Of a DNA stretch of 25,954 nt, positions 6,220 through 14,180 are shown piece by piece. The stretch comes from an uncultured Collinsella sp. (GTDB lineage: Bacteria; Actinomycetota; Coriobacteriia; Coriobacteriales; Coriobacteriaceae). The notes beneath the pieces were generated by a model. The model was not told the DNA's origin and ran no database searches. It saw nothing but the letters and a program-made list of their open reading frames with translations. The position numbers were made by a program, and so were the translations under genes. How positions within the stretch are numbered: the stretch's first letter is position 1; the number at the start of each line of letters is the position of its first letter. The stretch covers positions 1-25,954 of the forward strand of contig CATYZK010000028.1 in the NCBI GenBank assembly GCA_958415665.1. Reading direction: 5' to 3'.

Positions 6220-6915
6220 ATGAACGAGCGCATTTTGGTAGTTGATGACGAAAAGGCCATCGCTGACTTGGTTGGTATCTACCTTACAAAAGAAGGCTTT
6301 GACGTACAGGTCGCCTATAGCGGGGCCGATGCTGCCAAGGCAATCTTGGAGCAGGAGTTCGATCTGGCGCTGCTGGATGTCATGCTGCCCGATATCGATG
6401 GGCTTGAGTTGCTGCGTACGATCCGTTCCAGCCATACCTATCCCGTGATCATGCTGACGGCGCGCGATGCCCAGCAAGACAAGATCGAGGGCCTTTCGAT
6501 TGGCGCGGACGATTACGTGGTTAAGCCGTTCCGCCCGCTGGAGCTCATCGCGCGCGTGCACGCTCAGCTTCGTCGCTACACCAGCTACGGTAGCCGTGCG
6601 CAGGCGGCCGAGTCGCCGACCATCCAGTTCGACGGCCTCGAGATCAACCGCGATGCCCGTTCCGTAACGGTGGACGGTGCGCCGGTTCGCCTCACGCCCA
6701 TCGAGTATTCCATCTTGCTGTATCTGGTCGAGCATCGCGGCAGTGTGGTGGCCGTGGAGGATCTGTTCCGCGCGGTGTGGAACGAGGATTTTATGACCGG
6801 CTCCAACAATACGGTGATGGTGCACATTCGTCACCTGCGCGAAAAGATCGGTGACGACGCTCAAAAGCCGCGCTTTATCAAGAACGTCTGGGGCGTCGGC
6901 TACATCATCGAATAA
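6220..6915 (+). CDS. Two-component response regulator, OmpR family, VanR-like
   Basis: A 231-residue regulator. The receiver domain (1-~115) has the acidic pair D9/D10, phosphoacceptor D53 in LLDVMLPD, T80 and K102 in VVKPFRP. The C-terminal winged-helix domain (~135-231) ends in the motifs NNTVMVHIRHLREKI and KNVWGVGYIIE, which closely resemble VanR-type and related regulators. AGAGGAG at 6208-6214 is a strong ribosome site for the ATG. The partner kinase starts 26 bases after the stop, so the two genes form an operon. The gene diverges from a D,D-carboxypeptidase. VanR-like regulators occur widely and do not by themselves mean glycopeptide resistance; no vanHAX ligase genes are in this window. 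Confidence 0.93.
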   Translation: MNERILVVDDEKAIADLVGIYLTKEGFDVQVAYSGADAAKAILEQEFDLALLDVMLPDIDGLELLRTIRSSHTYPVIMLTARDAQQDKIEGLSIGADDYVVKPFRPLELIARVHAQLRRYTSYGSRAQAAESPTIQFDGLEINRDARSVTVDGAPVRLTPIEYSILLYLVEHRGSVVAVEDLFRAVWNEDFMTGSNNTVMVHIRHLREKIGDDAQKPRFIKNVWGVGYIIE

Positions 6916-6941
6916 AGCCTTTGTTTGTGAGGAAAACGGAT

Positions 6942-8180
6942 ATGACAAATAGCAACGGGCAGGCGTTTGAGGTACCCGATCGACTTTTTGAGCATGTAAG
7001 GTCAGTTGTCGACAATCGCGCGCTCGCGACGGTGCTGCTCTTTTTACTGAGCCTGCTGCTGATCGGGATTGACAACATCGTCGGTATTCTGGTGGTGCTG
7101 CTCGTCGGTTTTTTGCTGATCGATCGCTTTGAAATCGTACGTCGTTGCGTGGTGATTGGCGGTGCCGCGTGGGCCATGACGTTAGCGATTGGCGCCATGG
7201 CACTCGGCGGCATCGAAGGGCCGGTGCTGTTCGATGCCGGCTTTGTATTCAATATGCTTGGCTTTGTGCTGGCGCTTGCCGTGTGCGTGCTGTTCTTTTG
7301 CGGCCGCGCCCTGTACTACCAGGGCTACGAGCAGGGCGAGCAGCATGCCGATTGTGTACTGGCCGCTCGTATTCAAGATCGCCTGATCGATCACCCCGAC
7401 ACCTGGGACAACATCGACGGCGACTTCCTGGAGGTCGAGGGCGCACTCAACCGTGTGCGCGATCGCGAGCGCAAGGTGCAGCAGGCCTTGCGTGACGAGT
7501 CTCATCGCAAGGACGATCTGGTCACGTACTTGGCACATGACCTACGCACCCCGCTTGCCAGTGTGGTGGGCTATCTTTCGCTGCTGCAAGAGGCTCCTGA
7601 GCTGCCGGTTGAGCAACGTGCACACTTTACGGGCGTGGCGCTCGACAAGGCGCACCGGCTCGATGCACTCATCGAAGAGTTCTTCGATATCACGCGCTTT
7701 GACTTCCACGATATCGTGCTCACGCGAGGCTATGTTGATCTGGGGTTGCTGCTGGCTCAGGTGGCTGACGAGTTCTATCCCATCCTCAACGAGCAGCATA
7801 AGGAAGCCCAAGTTGATATTCGCGAGGACCTGACGGTGCTCGTGGATGGCGACAAGATGGCCCGCGTGTTCAACAACATCATGAAAAACGCCGTCGCCTA
7901 TAGCTATGAGGGCTCGACTATCACGATTGAGGCCAGGCGCCAAGACGATGGCGGCGTGCGCGTGCGCTTTATCAATCAGGGCGATCCTATCCCTGCGGCT
8001 AAGCTCAAGGTGATCTTTGAGAAGTTCTATCGCCTGGATGCGGCGCGTGCGACCAATCGCGGTGGTGCCGGCCTGGGCCTTGCCATCGCCAAGGAGATTG
8101 TTACAGCGCACGGCGGCAGTATCGCATGCGAATCGACGCCCGAGCATACGATGTTCACCATCGAGCTGCCCGCTGCATAG
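6942..8180 (+). CDS. Sensor histidine kinase, VanS-like
   Basis: A 412-residue membrane kinase. The start is ATG 6942, 9 bases after GAGG; an in-frame TTG at 6921 has no ribosome site. About four hydrophobic segments lie between residues 28 and 122 with very short outside loops, so sensing is probably within the membrane or through partners rather than by a large outer domain. A helical linker (~125-190) leads to the H-box YLAHDLRTPLASVVGYLSLL with H199, then the N-box NNIMKNAVAYS, the F-box FEKFYRLD and the G2 box GGAGLGLAIAKEI. The usual DxGxGI G1 motif is replaced by INQGDPIP, as in many VanS-like kinases. It is the likely phosphodonor of the regulator encoded just upstream. Confidence 0.92.
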   Translation: MTNSNGQAFEVPDRLFEHVRSVVDNRALATVLLFLLSLLLIGIDNIVGILVVLLVGFLLIDRFEIVRRCVVIGGAAWAMTLAIGAMALGGIEGPVLFDAGFVFNMLGFVLALAVCVLFFCGRALYYQGYEQGEQHADCVLAARIQDRLIDHPDTWDNIDGDFLEVEGALNRVRDRERKVQQALRDESHRKDDLVTYLAHDLRTPLASVVGYLSLLQEAPELPVEQRAHFTGVALDKAHRLDALIEEFFDITRFDFHDIVLTRGYVDLGLLLAQVADEFYPILNEQHKEAQVDIREDLTVLVDGDKMARVFNNIMKNAVAYSYEGSTITIEARRQDDGGVRVRFINQGDPIPAAKLKVIFEKFYRLDAARATNRGGAGLGLAIAKEIVTAHGGSIACESTPEHTMFTIELPAA

Positions 8181-8190
8181 CTAAGGTGCC

Positions 8191-8210
8191 CTTACAAACA
8201 CTTGACAATG
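8191..8210 (+). promoter_or_regulatory. Candidate PHO-box-like repeat and -35 element upstream of pstB
   Basis: CTTACAAACA and CTTGACAATG form a 10-base direct repeat, similar to the TTNACA repeats bound by PhoP/PhoB-type regulators. The second unit contains a perfect -35 hexamer, TTGACA (8202-8207). A matching -10 at standard spacing is not evident (TATATG at 8221 is too close). Low confidence. Confidence 0.3.
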
Positions 8211-8283
8211 CGCTCACGCATATATGAGCTGCGATTTCTACTATCGATACTGCTGAATTGATATCGATGTGGAGGTATGCGGT

Positions 8284-9159
8284 ATGACGGCTGCTGCGGC
8301 TATGGAGCCCACGGAGCTTGAAGAGCTAATGGAGGCGCAGGCCGAGGCCGCGCACGAGCGCGAAGTTGGGGATGCGACTCGCCCCACGGCAGAGGACCTG
8401 GCTGCCTCGCCGACACGTATCGACGTTGAGGGCCTCGACCTGTTCTATGGCGACCATCACGCGCTCAAGGACGTGTCCATTAAGATTCGCGACAAGCAAA
8501 TCACCTCGTTTATCGGCCCTTCGGGCTGCGGCAAGTCCACGTTGCTGCGCTGCTTTAACCGCATGAACGACGGTATCAAGGATTGCCGCATCGAGGGCAA
8601 GATTGCACTCGACGGCCAAAACATTCTGGGCGATTACGACATCTGCCGTCTGCGCCAGCGCGTGGGCATGGTGTTCCAGCGCCCCAACCCGTTTCCTATG
8701 AGCATTTACGACAACGTTGCCTATGGCCCCCGCGGCATGGGCGTGCGCGACCGCGCCGTGCTCGATGAACTGGTCGAGGATTCCCTGCGCCGCGCCGCGC
8801 TGTGGGACGAGGTCAAGGACAAGCTTAAGGATTCGGGCCTGGGGCTTTCGGGCGGACAGCAGCAGCGCCTGTGCATCGCCCGCGCGCTTGCCGTGCAGCC
8901 CGACATTTTGCTGATGGACGAGCCCACGAGCGCCCTCGATCCCGTGTCGACGCTGGTGGTTGAGCAGCTGGCCTGCGAGCTCAAGGAGACCTGCACGCTG
9001 GTGGTCGTGACGCACAACATGCAGCAGGCTGCGCGCATTTCCGACTCGGTCGCGTTCTTTTTGCTGGGCGAGCTGGTGGAGCACGCGCCCACCGCGCAAC
9101 TCTTCAAGAATCCGTCCGATCCGCGCACCGCGGATTATTTGACGGGGCGTTTTGGCTGA
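8284..9159 (+). CDS. pstB: Phosphate ABC transporter ATP-binding protein PstB
   Basis: The 291-residue ATPase subunit of the high-affinity phosphate importer PstSCAB, acting on the inner face of the membrane. The start is ATG 8284, 8 bases after GGAGG at 8271-8275. Walker A is GPSGCGKST (78-86), the Q-loop is VFQRPNPFPMSIYDNV (130-145, a PstB hallmark), the signature is LSGGQQQR (188-195), Walker B is ILLMDEP (208-214) and the H-loop is H244. PstB is usually about 250 residues; here ~43 extra acidic, alanine-rich residues precede the ABC domain (IDVEGLDLFYG, from ~46). No pstS, pstC, pstA or phoU is adjacent. The gene sits between a VanRS-like and a PhoBR-like system in the same direction. 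The partner permease must be elsewhere, or this is an extra copy. Confidence 0.93.
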   Translation: MTAAAAMEPTELEELMEAQAEAAHEREVGDATRPTAEDLAASPTRIDVEGLDLFYGDHHALKDVSIKIRDKQITSFIGPSGCGKSTLLRCFNRMNDGIKDCRIEGKIALDGQNILGDYDICRLRQRVGMVFQRPNPFPMSIYDNVAYGPRGMGVRDRAVLDELVEDSLRRAALWDEVKDKLKDSGLGLSGGQQQRLCIARALAVQPDILLMDEPTSALDPVSTLVVEQLACELKETCTLVVVTHNMQQAARISDSVAFFLLGELVEHAPTAQLFKNPSDPRTADYLTGRFG

Positions 9160-9223
9160 CGCTGTCTTTTACAGGTGCCTTTAGGGTTAAGATGCGGTCA
9201 TACCGGCCGCAAAGGGGTTCAAC

Positions 9224-9952
9224 ATGATCTACTACGTCGAGGATGACGACAACATCAGGGATTTGACGGTCTACGCGCTGCGCAAGCAGGGAATCGAGGC
9301 CGAGGGCTTTTCGTGTGATGGCGAGTTTAAAGCTGCCGTGGCGCGACGGGTGCCCGATGCTGTGTTGCTCGACATCATGCTGCCCGACACCGACGGCTTG
9401 GCGATTATGCGTCGCCTGCGCGCCGACCGTCTGACGGCGACGGTGCCCATCATGATGCTTACCGCCAAGGACACCGAGCTCGACAAGGTCATGGCGCTCG
9501 ATGGCGGCGCCGACGACTACCTGACCAAGCCGTTCTCGCTCATGGAGCTTGCCAGCCGTTGCCGCGCGCTGCTGCGTCGCGGCGGCATGGTCAAACAGGC
9601 GAGTGATGTGCTCAACGTGGGCGATATCGTGCTTTCGCCCAGCCACCGTGAGGTGACTGTTGCCGGTGAGCCGCTCAAGCTCACGCTACGCGAGTTCGAC
9701 CTGCTCGAGTACCTTATGCGCAAGCCCGGTGTGGTCTTTACCCGCGAGTCGCTGCTGCAGAGTGTGTGGGGCTGGGACTTCGACGGCGGTTCGCGTACCG
9801 TCGACGTACATGTGCAGACGCTTCGCCAAAAACTGGGCGAGCATGCCAGCGCCATCGAGACCGTGCGCGGCGTGGGTTACCGCTTGGCCGAGCCTTCTGC
9901 CGGTGATGGTGCCGAAGGCGACGACACCGCGGCCACCGCATCGGAGGAGTAA
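9224..9952 (+). CDS. Two-component response regulator, OmpR family, PhoB/PhoP-like
   Basis: A 242-residue regulator. The receiver has the acidic triad D7-D9, phosphoacceptor D50 in VLLDIMLPD, T80 and K102 in LTKPFSL. The winged-helix DNA-binding domain (~128-228) contains LTLREFDLLEYLMRKPG and ends with ETVRGVGYRL. A low-complexity acidic tail (GDGAEGDDTAATASEE) follows. AAAGGGG at 9211-9217 is the ribosome site. The kinase gene starts 3 bases after its stop, so the two are translationally close. Next to pstB, control of phosphate starvation genes is the natural reading, but the sequence alone cannot separate PhoB-like from other OmpR-type regulators. Confidence 0.9.
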   Translation: MIYYVEDDDNIRDLTVYALRKQGIEAEGFSCDGEFKAAVARRVPDAVLLDIMLPDTDGLAIMRRLRADRLTATVPIMMLTAKDTELDKVMALDGGADDYLTKPFSLMELASRCRALLRRGGMVKQASDVLNVGDIVLSPSHREVTVAGEPLKLTLREFDLLEYLMRKPGVVFTRESLLQSVWGWDFDGGSRTVDVHVQTLRQKLGEHASAIETVRGVGYRLAEPSAGDGAEGDDTAATASEE

Positions 9953-9955
9953 CCC

Positions 9956-11380
9956 GTGGTCTTCACCCCCCAGGGAAAACATACGCTGTCGCACCGCGTT
10001 TTTGTGACGATCTTTGTCTGCGCCATGGCGGTTATCGTGGCGTTTACGGTGCTGGGTGCGTTCTTTGTGCAAAACACCTTGGCGGATGCCACGAGTGCCA
10101 ATCTGGCGCAGGAAACCGAGCTCATTGCTGCCGCCCTCGACGAGCAGCAGGAGCCCATTCCGTTCTTGCGAAGCCTCGATCGCGAGGATCTTCGTATCAC
10201 GCTGATCAATAAGGACGGATCTGTTGCCTACGACAACGAGGCGTCGCCTTCCACACTGCCCAACCATGGCGATCGCCCCGAGGTCATCGAGGCCTTTGAG
10301 AGTGGTTCGGGTTCCGCGGAGCGCGCAAGCTCTACACTCGACGAGATTATGCTGTATCGCGCCGTTACCCTTGATAACGGCCAGGTCGTTCGCTTGGCGC
10401 AGGCCCAGCCTGGTGTTGCGGCGATTTTGCTGTCGATGCTGGCGCCGATGCTGCTTATCGCAGCAGCGGGTGCGGTACTCTCGTTTTTTATGGCGCGCCG
10501 TGAGTCCCGTGCCATCATCGCGCCGTTGCAAGAGGTGGATTTGGATCACCCACGCCGTAGCTATGAGCACGCCTATGCCGAGATGGTCCCCATGCTTGAG
10601 CGTATCGAGTCGCAGCGCCAGGAACTCAAGCGCCAAATGGCGGTGCTAGCGGACAACGACCGTATGCGCCGCGAGTTCACGGCGAATATCACCCATGAGC
10701 TCAAGACGCCGCTTACGGCGATTTCGGGCTATGCCGAGCTCATCGCAAATGGTATGGTCGAGGGCGAGGACGACCTGCGCAACTTTGGCGGCCGCATCTA
10801 TCGTGAGGCGGGCCGCTTGGCAGCGCTTGTCAACGACATCCTTACGCTGTCTAACTTGGACGAGGCCGAACGTGCAACTGAAGGCGAGGCAGTGCCCATT
10901 GGGTCCACGGAGCCTATTGAGCTCTCGCGTGCGATCTACGCGGTTGAGCAGCGTCTTGAACAGGTCGCCCGTCAAGCGAATGTGACGATAAGTCATGAGA
11001 CCAAGCCTGTGGTCATCGAAGGCGTGTCGCGCTTGATCGACGAGCTCATCTATAATCTGGCAAGCAACGCCATCCGCTACAATCGACCCGGCGGTACGGT
11101 TACGTTGCAGTGCGGCACCAACGATGAAGGCCATCCGTTCCTCGCTGTCGCCGACACGGGAATCGGTATCGCGCCTGAAGAACAGGGCAAGGTATTTGAG
11201 CGGTTCTATCGCGTGGACAAGAGTAGGTCCAAGGCACGCGGCGGAACCGGCCTGGGGCTTGCCATTGTCAAGCATGCGGCCCTGTATCATCACGCCACGC
11301 TCGATCTGTCGAGCGAGTTGGGCGTGGGAACCACCATTACGGTGACGTTTCCCATACAGCAGGACGAGCCATTCGCATAG
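9956..11380 (+). CDS. Sensor histidine kinase, PhoR-like
   Basis: A 474-residue kinase that begins with GTG, 6 bases after GGAGGAG inside the end of the regulator gene. Transmembrane segment 1 is ~15-38. An extracellular domain of ~115 residues follows (~40-153), including ITLINKDGSVAYDN, a PAS-like sensor pattern seen in PhoR/WalK kinases. Segment 2 is ~154-179. Then come a linker helix, the H-box FTANITHELKTPLTAISGY with H247, the N-box LIYNLASNAIRYN, the G1 box VADTGIGIAPEEQ, the F-box FERFYRVDKSRS and the G2 box GGTGLGLAIVKHA. All kinase motifs are intact. Adjacency to pstB and a PhoB-like regulator supports phosphate sensing; this is contextual inference. Confidence 0.92.
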   Translation: MVFTPQGKHTLSHRVFVTIFVCAMAVIVAFTVLGAFFVQNTLADATSANLAQETELIAAALDEQQEPIPFLRSLDREDLRITLINKDGSVAYDNEASPSTLPNHGDRPEVIEAFESGSGSAERASSTLDEIMLYRAVTLDNGQVVRLAQAQPGVAAILLSMLAPMLLIAAAGAVLSFFMARRESRAIIAPLQEVDLDHPRRSYEHAYAEMVPMLERIESQRQELKRQMAVLADNDRMRREFTANITHELKTPLTAISGYAELIANGMVEGEDDLRNFGGRIYREAGRLAALVNDILTLSNLDEAERATEGEAVPIGSTEPIELSRAIYAVEQRLEQVARQANVTISHETKPVVIEGVSRLIDELIYNLASNAIRYNRPGGTVTLQCGTNDEGHPFLAVADTGIGIAPEEQGKVFERFYRVDKSRSKARGGTGLGLAIVKHAALYHHATLDLSSELGVGTTITVTFPIQQDEPFA

Positions 11381-11405
11381 CGATACAACATAGATATTGA
11401 TGTAG

Positions 11406-11438
11406 ACGCCGCATTTGACTTTCGGGTGCGGCGTTGTT
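11406..11438 (+). terminator. Probable terminator after the PhoBR-like operon
   Basis: A perfect 8-bp GC-rich stem (acgccgca at 11406-11413, tgcggcgt at 11427-11434) with a 13-base loop is followed by TGTTAT. The T tract is short, so termination may be partial. Confidence 0.55.
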
Positions 11439-11499
11439 ATGCAATTTTACGATTGCTTCCGACATTTTTACAGGAGAGCCTGTTTCTTATGTATAGAGT

Positions 11500-11528
11500 T
11501 TGGTCTCGGTAAAAAGATGCGATAACAT
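11500..11528 (+). promoter_or_regulatory. Promoter of the polysaccharide regulation operon
   Basis: -35 TTGGTC (11500-11505), a 17-base spacer, and -10 TAACAT (11523-11528) predict a start near 11535 and a ~40-base leader to the ATG at 11576. Confidence 0.5.
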
Positions 11529-11575
11529 ACGGACAGTTTTGTCAATCCGAACTGGGGAAATGAAAGGCAAGCTGC

Positions 11576-12232
11576 ATGACCCTTCTCGAACTGTTCCAGC
11601 TGCTGAAGAAGCACCTCAAGCTGGTCATCACCCTTCCGGTGGTCTGCGCGATCGCCATGGGCATCGTGTCCTTCGTTGCGATGGACAACACCTATACCGC
11701 GACGACGAGCATGTACATTCTCGCCAAGACCGACGATAGCGGTCAGATGAGCTACAACGATCTCTCGGCGAGCCAGATGCTTTCCAACGATATCGCCACG
11801 CTGCTGGATAGCGATAGCGTTAAGAGCGGCGCCGCCAAAGAACTGGGCCTCACCGATCTGGATGACTACAAGGTGTCTGTTTCCTCCGAGACCACCACGC
11901 GTGTCATTACACTTTCGGTTACCGGCACCGATGCCAAGGAGACGGCTGAGGTCGCAAAGGCCATTGCCAGCTCGGTGAGTACGGTCGCTCAGAACGTCGG
12001 TGCTGCCCAGAGCATCAACGTTATCGACGAGGCTAAGACCCCCGAAGCCCCCAGCGGCCCCAAGCGCACGCTGTATATTGCCGTCGCGTTCCTCGCCGGT
12101 ATCTTTATCGCAGTTGCCTATGTCGTTTTGGCAGACATGCTCAATACCCGCATCCGCGGTGCCGAAGAGGCAGAAGAGCTCCTGGGTATTCCCGTTGTTG
12201 GCCGAATTCCGGCTATGAAAGGTGGTAAATAG
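11576..12232 (+). CDS. Wzz/CapA-type polysaccharide chain-length and kinase-activator protein
   Basis: A 218-residue membrane protein with the layout of Gram-positive Wzz-domain adaptors. Transmembrane segment 1 is ~17-36, an outer domain rich in Ser and Thr follows (~38-160), then a proline-containing motif EAPSGPKRT just before transmembrane segment 2 (~166-187), and a short cytoplasmic tail ending in GIPVVGRIPAMKGGK. In this family the cytoplasmic tail activates the separate tyrosine kinase, which is encoded here 2 bases downstream. GAAAGG at 11562-11567 is the ribosome site. The role is control of capsule or exopolysaccharide length and export. No glycosyltransferase or flippase gene is in the window. 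Confidence 0.85.
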   Translation: MTLLELFQLLKKHLKLVITLPVVCAIAMGIVSFVAMDNTYTATTSMYILAKTDDSGQMSYNDLSASQMLSNDIATLLDSDSVKSGAAKELGLTDLDDYKVSVSSETTTRVITLSVTGTDAKETAEVAKAIASSVSTVAQNVGAAQSINVIDEAKTPEAPSGPKRTLYIAVAFLAGIFIAVAYVVLADMLNTRIRGAEEAEELLGIPVVGRIPAMKGGK

Positions 12233-12234
12233 GC

Positions 12235-12972
12235 ATGGCTAAGGCAAAGAACACCGATAAGCTCGTTGTACAGAATGCCGCCAAGACCCTTCTGGCCAAC
12301 ATCCGCTTTGCGAGCGTGGACGACCCCATTCGCACCATCACCGTTACCTCCTCGATTCCCAACGAGGGCAAGTCTACGGTTTCCATTAACCTTGCTCAGG
12401 CAATCGCCACGAGCGGCAAGTCCGTGCTCCTGGTCGAGGCCGATATGCGCCGCAGGTCCCTTTCCGATATGCTTGGCGTTCGTTCGCGCGGCGGACTCTA
12501 TGCGGTCCTTTCCGAGCAGATTTCCATTGACCAGGCAATTGTCGAGACGGGTCAGAAGAACTTCTACTTCCTCGATGCCGAGCCGCACATTCCCAATCCT
12601 GCCGACATCATCGTCTCTCACCGCTTTGCCAAGCTGGTAAAGGCACTGTCCGCCAAGTTCCAGTACGTCATCTTCGATGCTCCTCCGGTCGGCACCTTCA
12701 TCGATGCTGCCGAGATTGCCAGCCTGACCGACGGCACGCTGTTCGTGGTGCGCGAGGACTTTACCAAGCGCGAAGAGGCGCTCAACGCCATCGGTCAGCT
12801 TAAGAAGTCCGAGAAGGTCAAGCTCATCGGTACCGTTATGAACTACTGCGAGACCGAGACCAGCGAGTACTACTATTCTTACTACACCAAGGACGGTAAG
12901 AAGGTTAAGAAGGGCTCCGACGATCAGGGCACTTCCAAAAAGGGCATCTTCACCAACCGAGCAAACGTTTAG
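12235..12972 (+). CDS. Bacterial tyrosine kinase (BY-kinase), CpsD/Wze-like
   Basis: A 245-residue cytoplasmic kinase. The P-loop is SSIPNEGKST (39-48), Walker A' is VLLVEADMRRR (64-74) and Walker B is YVIFDAPPVG (144-153), the three signature motifs of BY-kinases. The C-terminus carries a tyrosine cluster EYYYSYYTKDGKK (211-223), the expected autophosphorylation site. The HIPNPADIIVSH segment corresponds to the conserved PNPAELL region. The start ATG lies 2 bases after the stop of the Wzz-like gene, implying coupled translation with its activator, and a phosphatase gene follows 17 bases later. Together they form a phosphorylation cycle controlling surface polysaccharide synthesis. Confidence 0.9.
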   Translation: MAKAKNTDKLVVQNAAKTLLANIRFASVDDPIRTITVTSSIPNEGKSTVSINLAQAIATSGKSVLLVEADMRRRSLSDMLGVRSRGGLYAVLSEQISIDQAIVETGQKNFYFLDAEPHIPNPADIIVSHRFAKLVKALSAKFQYVIFDAPPVGTFIDAAEIASLTDGTLFVVREDFTKREEALNAIGQLKKSEKVKLIGTVMNYCETETSEYYYSYYTKDGKKVKKGSDDQGTSKKGIFTNRANV

Positions 12973-12989
12973 TTGATTAAGGCTGACCT

Positions 12990-13640
12990 ATGCGTGACAT
13001 TCATTGCCATATCTTGCCGGGTGTAGACGACGGCGCCGCCGATCTCGAAGAGAGCTTGGCGATGCTCGAGGCTGCCAAGCGGGCCGGTGTAACTAGAATC
13101 GTTTGCACTCCTCACTGCCGTGATCCCTATTTTGATTATGACAAGATGTGGGATGCCTTTGAGCTGCTGCGCGATAACGCTGACGGTTTTCCGCTCCAGA
13201 TGGGCTTCGAGGTCAACCATCGAAAGCTCGTTGAGCTTGGTATCGATGCCGCGGAGCACTTGCATTTCGATGGGACCAACGAGTTTCTGCTCGAGCTTTC
13301 GACGCATGCCGATGCGTATGCGTTTAGAGAGTACGAGAACACGATTTACGATTTGCAGTGCCGTGGCTACCAGGTGATCATCGCTCATCCTGAGCGCTAT
13401 CGTGCGGTTCAAAAGGATGTAAGCGTGGCGGAGCGCCTGGTCGATATGGGCTGCAAGCTGCAGGCTTCGGCGGACTTTATTGCCGGCGGTCGCTTTGGTC
13501 GTGAGAAAAAGCCGGCACAGCGCCTGTTCGATCAGAACCTGTACAGCTTTATCGCGAGCGATGCCCATAACGTGGGTCATTACGACTGCCTGGCAAAGGC
13601 TCGCGCGAAGTTCAGCGTGCGCGGAGCTCATTTTCGCTAA
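12990..13640 (+). CDS. PHP-type protein tyrosine phosphatase, CpsB/CapC-like
   Basis: A 216-residue metal-dependent phosphatase of the PHP superfamily that dephosphorylates the BY-kinase encoded upstream. The metal-binding motifs are DIHCHILPGVDDG (H5, H7), VCTPH (H42), E74 in GFEVN, AHPER (H133) and ASDAH (D191, H193). This full set argues for an active enzyme. TAAGG at 12978-12982 serves as ribosome site. It is the last gene of the three-gene set; the next gene has an unrelated function. Confidence 0.9.
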   Translation: MRDIHCHILPGVDDGAADLEESLAMLEAAKRAGVTRIVCTPHCRDPYFDYDKMWDAFELLRDNADGFPLQMGFEVNHRKLVELGIDAAEHLHFDGTNEFLLELSTHADAYAFREYENTIYDLQCRGYQVIIAHPERYRAVQKDVSVAERLVDMGCKLQASADFIAGGRFGREKKPAQRLFDQNLYSFIASDAHNVGHYDCLAKARAKFSVRGAHFR

Positions 13641-13679
13641 AATCTGTCCCTAACGTTCGCGTTGAATGAAAGGGCAGCT

Positions 13680-14180
13680 ATGGATATCCAACTTAAGACG
13701 GGATGCTTTGACGACGCGGCGTTGGTGCGCCGCGTCGTTTTTATGGACGAGCAGGGCTACGAGAATGAGTTCGACGCTATCGACGAGGATCCGAACTGCA
13801 TTCATGTGACACTCTATGTAGACGGCGAGCTTGCCGGCTGCTCGCGCGTGTTTCCCGAGGAACTGGAGTACGCGGCAGATGCCGAAGCCCCAGTTTTGCC
13901 GGCGTGCGACTTGGACGAAGGCGTCGCGGCGGGGGAGACCTACATTATGGGGCGCGTGGCCGTGCTGCCGAGCATGCGCCGTCGCGGTTTGGCGAGCAAG
14001 ATTGTCGAGGCCAGTGATACGTGCGCGCGTGATGCCGGCTCCAAGCTCATTAAGCTGCACGCGCAGGAATACGTGCTACCACTCTATGCCAAGGCGGGTT
14101 ACACGCAGATTGCCCCGGTGGACTACGAAGACGAGGGCCAGCCCCATGTTTGGATGGCCAAGCGCGTAGATGGCAGATAG
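13680..14180 (+). CDS. GNAT family N-acetyltransferase
   Basis: A 166-residue acetyl-CoA-dependent acetyltransferase. The start is ATG 13680, 5 bases after AAAGGG; an in-frame TTG at 13662 lacks a ribosome site. The acetyl-CoA-binding motif A is GRVAVLPSMRRRGLASKIV (~91-109), with the RRRGLA pyrophosphate-binding turn. Motif B is LHAQEYVLPLYAKAGY (~124-139). The end, YEDEGQPHVWMAK, is typical of the ElaA/YjcF-like branch of GNATs. The substrate cannot be told from sequence. It lies 39 bases after the phosphatase gene and could be read from the same transcript, but nothing links it to polysaccharides. Confidence 0.88.
   Translation: MDIQLKTGCFDDAALVRRVVFMDEQGYENEFDAIDEDPNCIHVTLYVDGELAGCSRVFPEELEYAADAEAPVLPACDLDEGVAAGETYIMGRVAVLPSMRRRGLASKIVEASDTCARDAGSKLIKLHAQEYVLPLYAKAGYTQIAPVDYEDEGQPHVWMAKRVDGR

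Noticed and set aside
6220..8180. Vancomycin resistance operon
   Set aside because: Only VanR/VanS-like regulators are present; no vanH, D-Ala-D-Lac ligase or vanX. These regulators are common outside resistance clusters.
11500..11739. 79-residue plus-strand frame overlapping the Wzz-like gene start
   Set aside because: It overlaps the predicted promoter and an out-of-frame part of a well-supported gene; no ribosome site.
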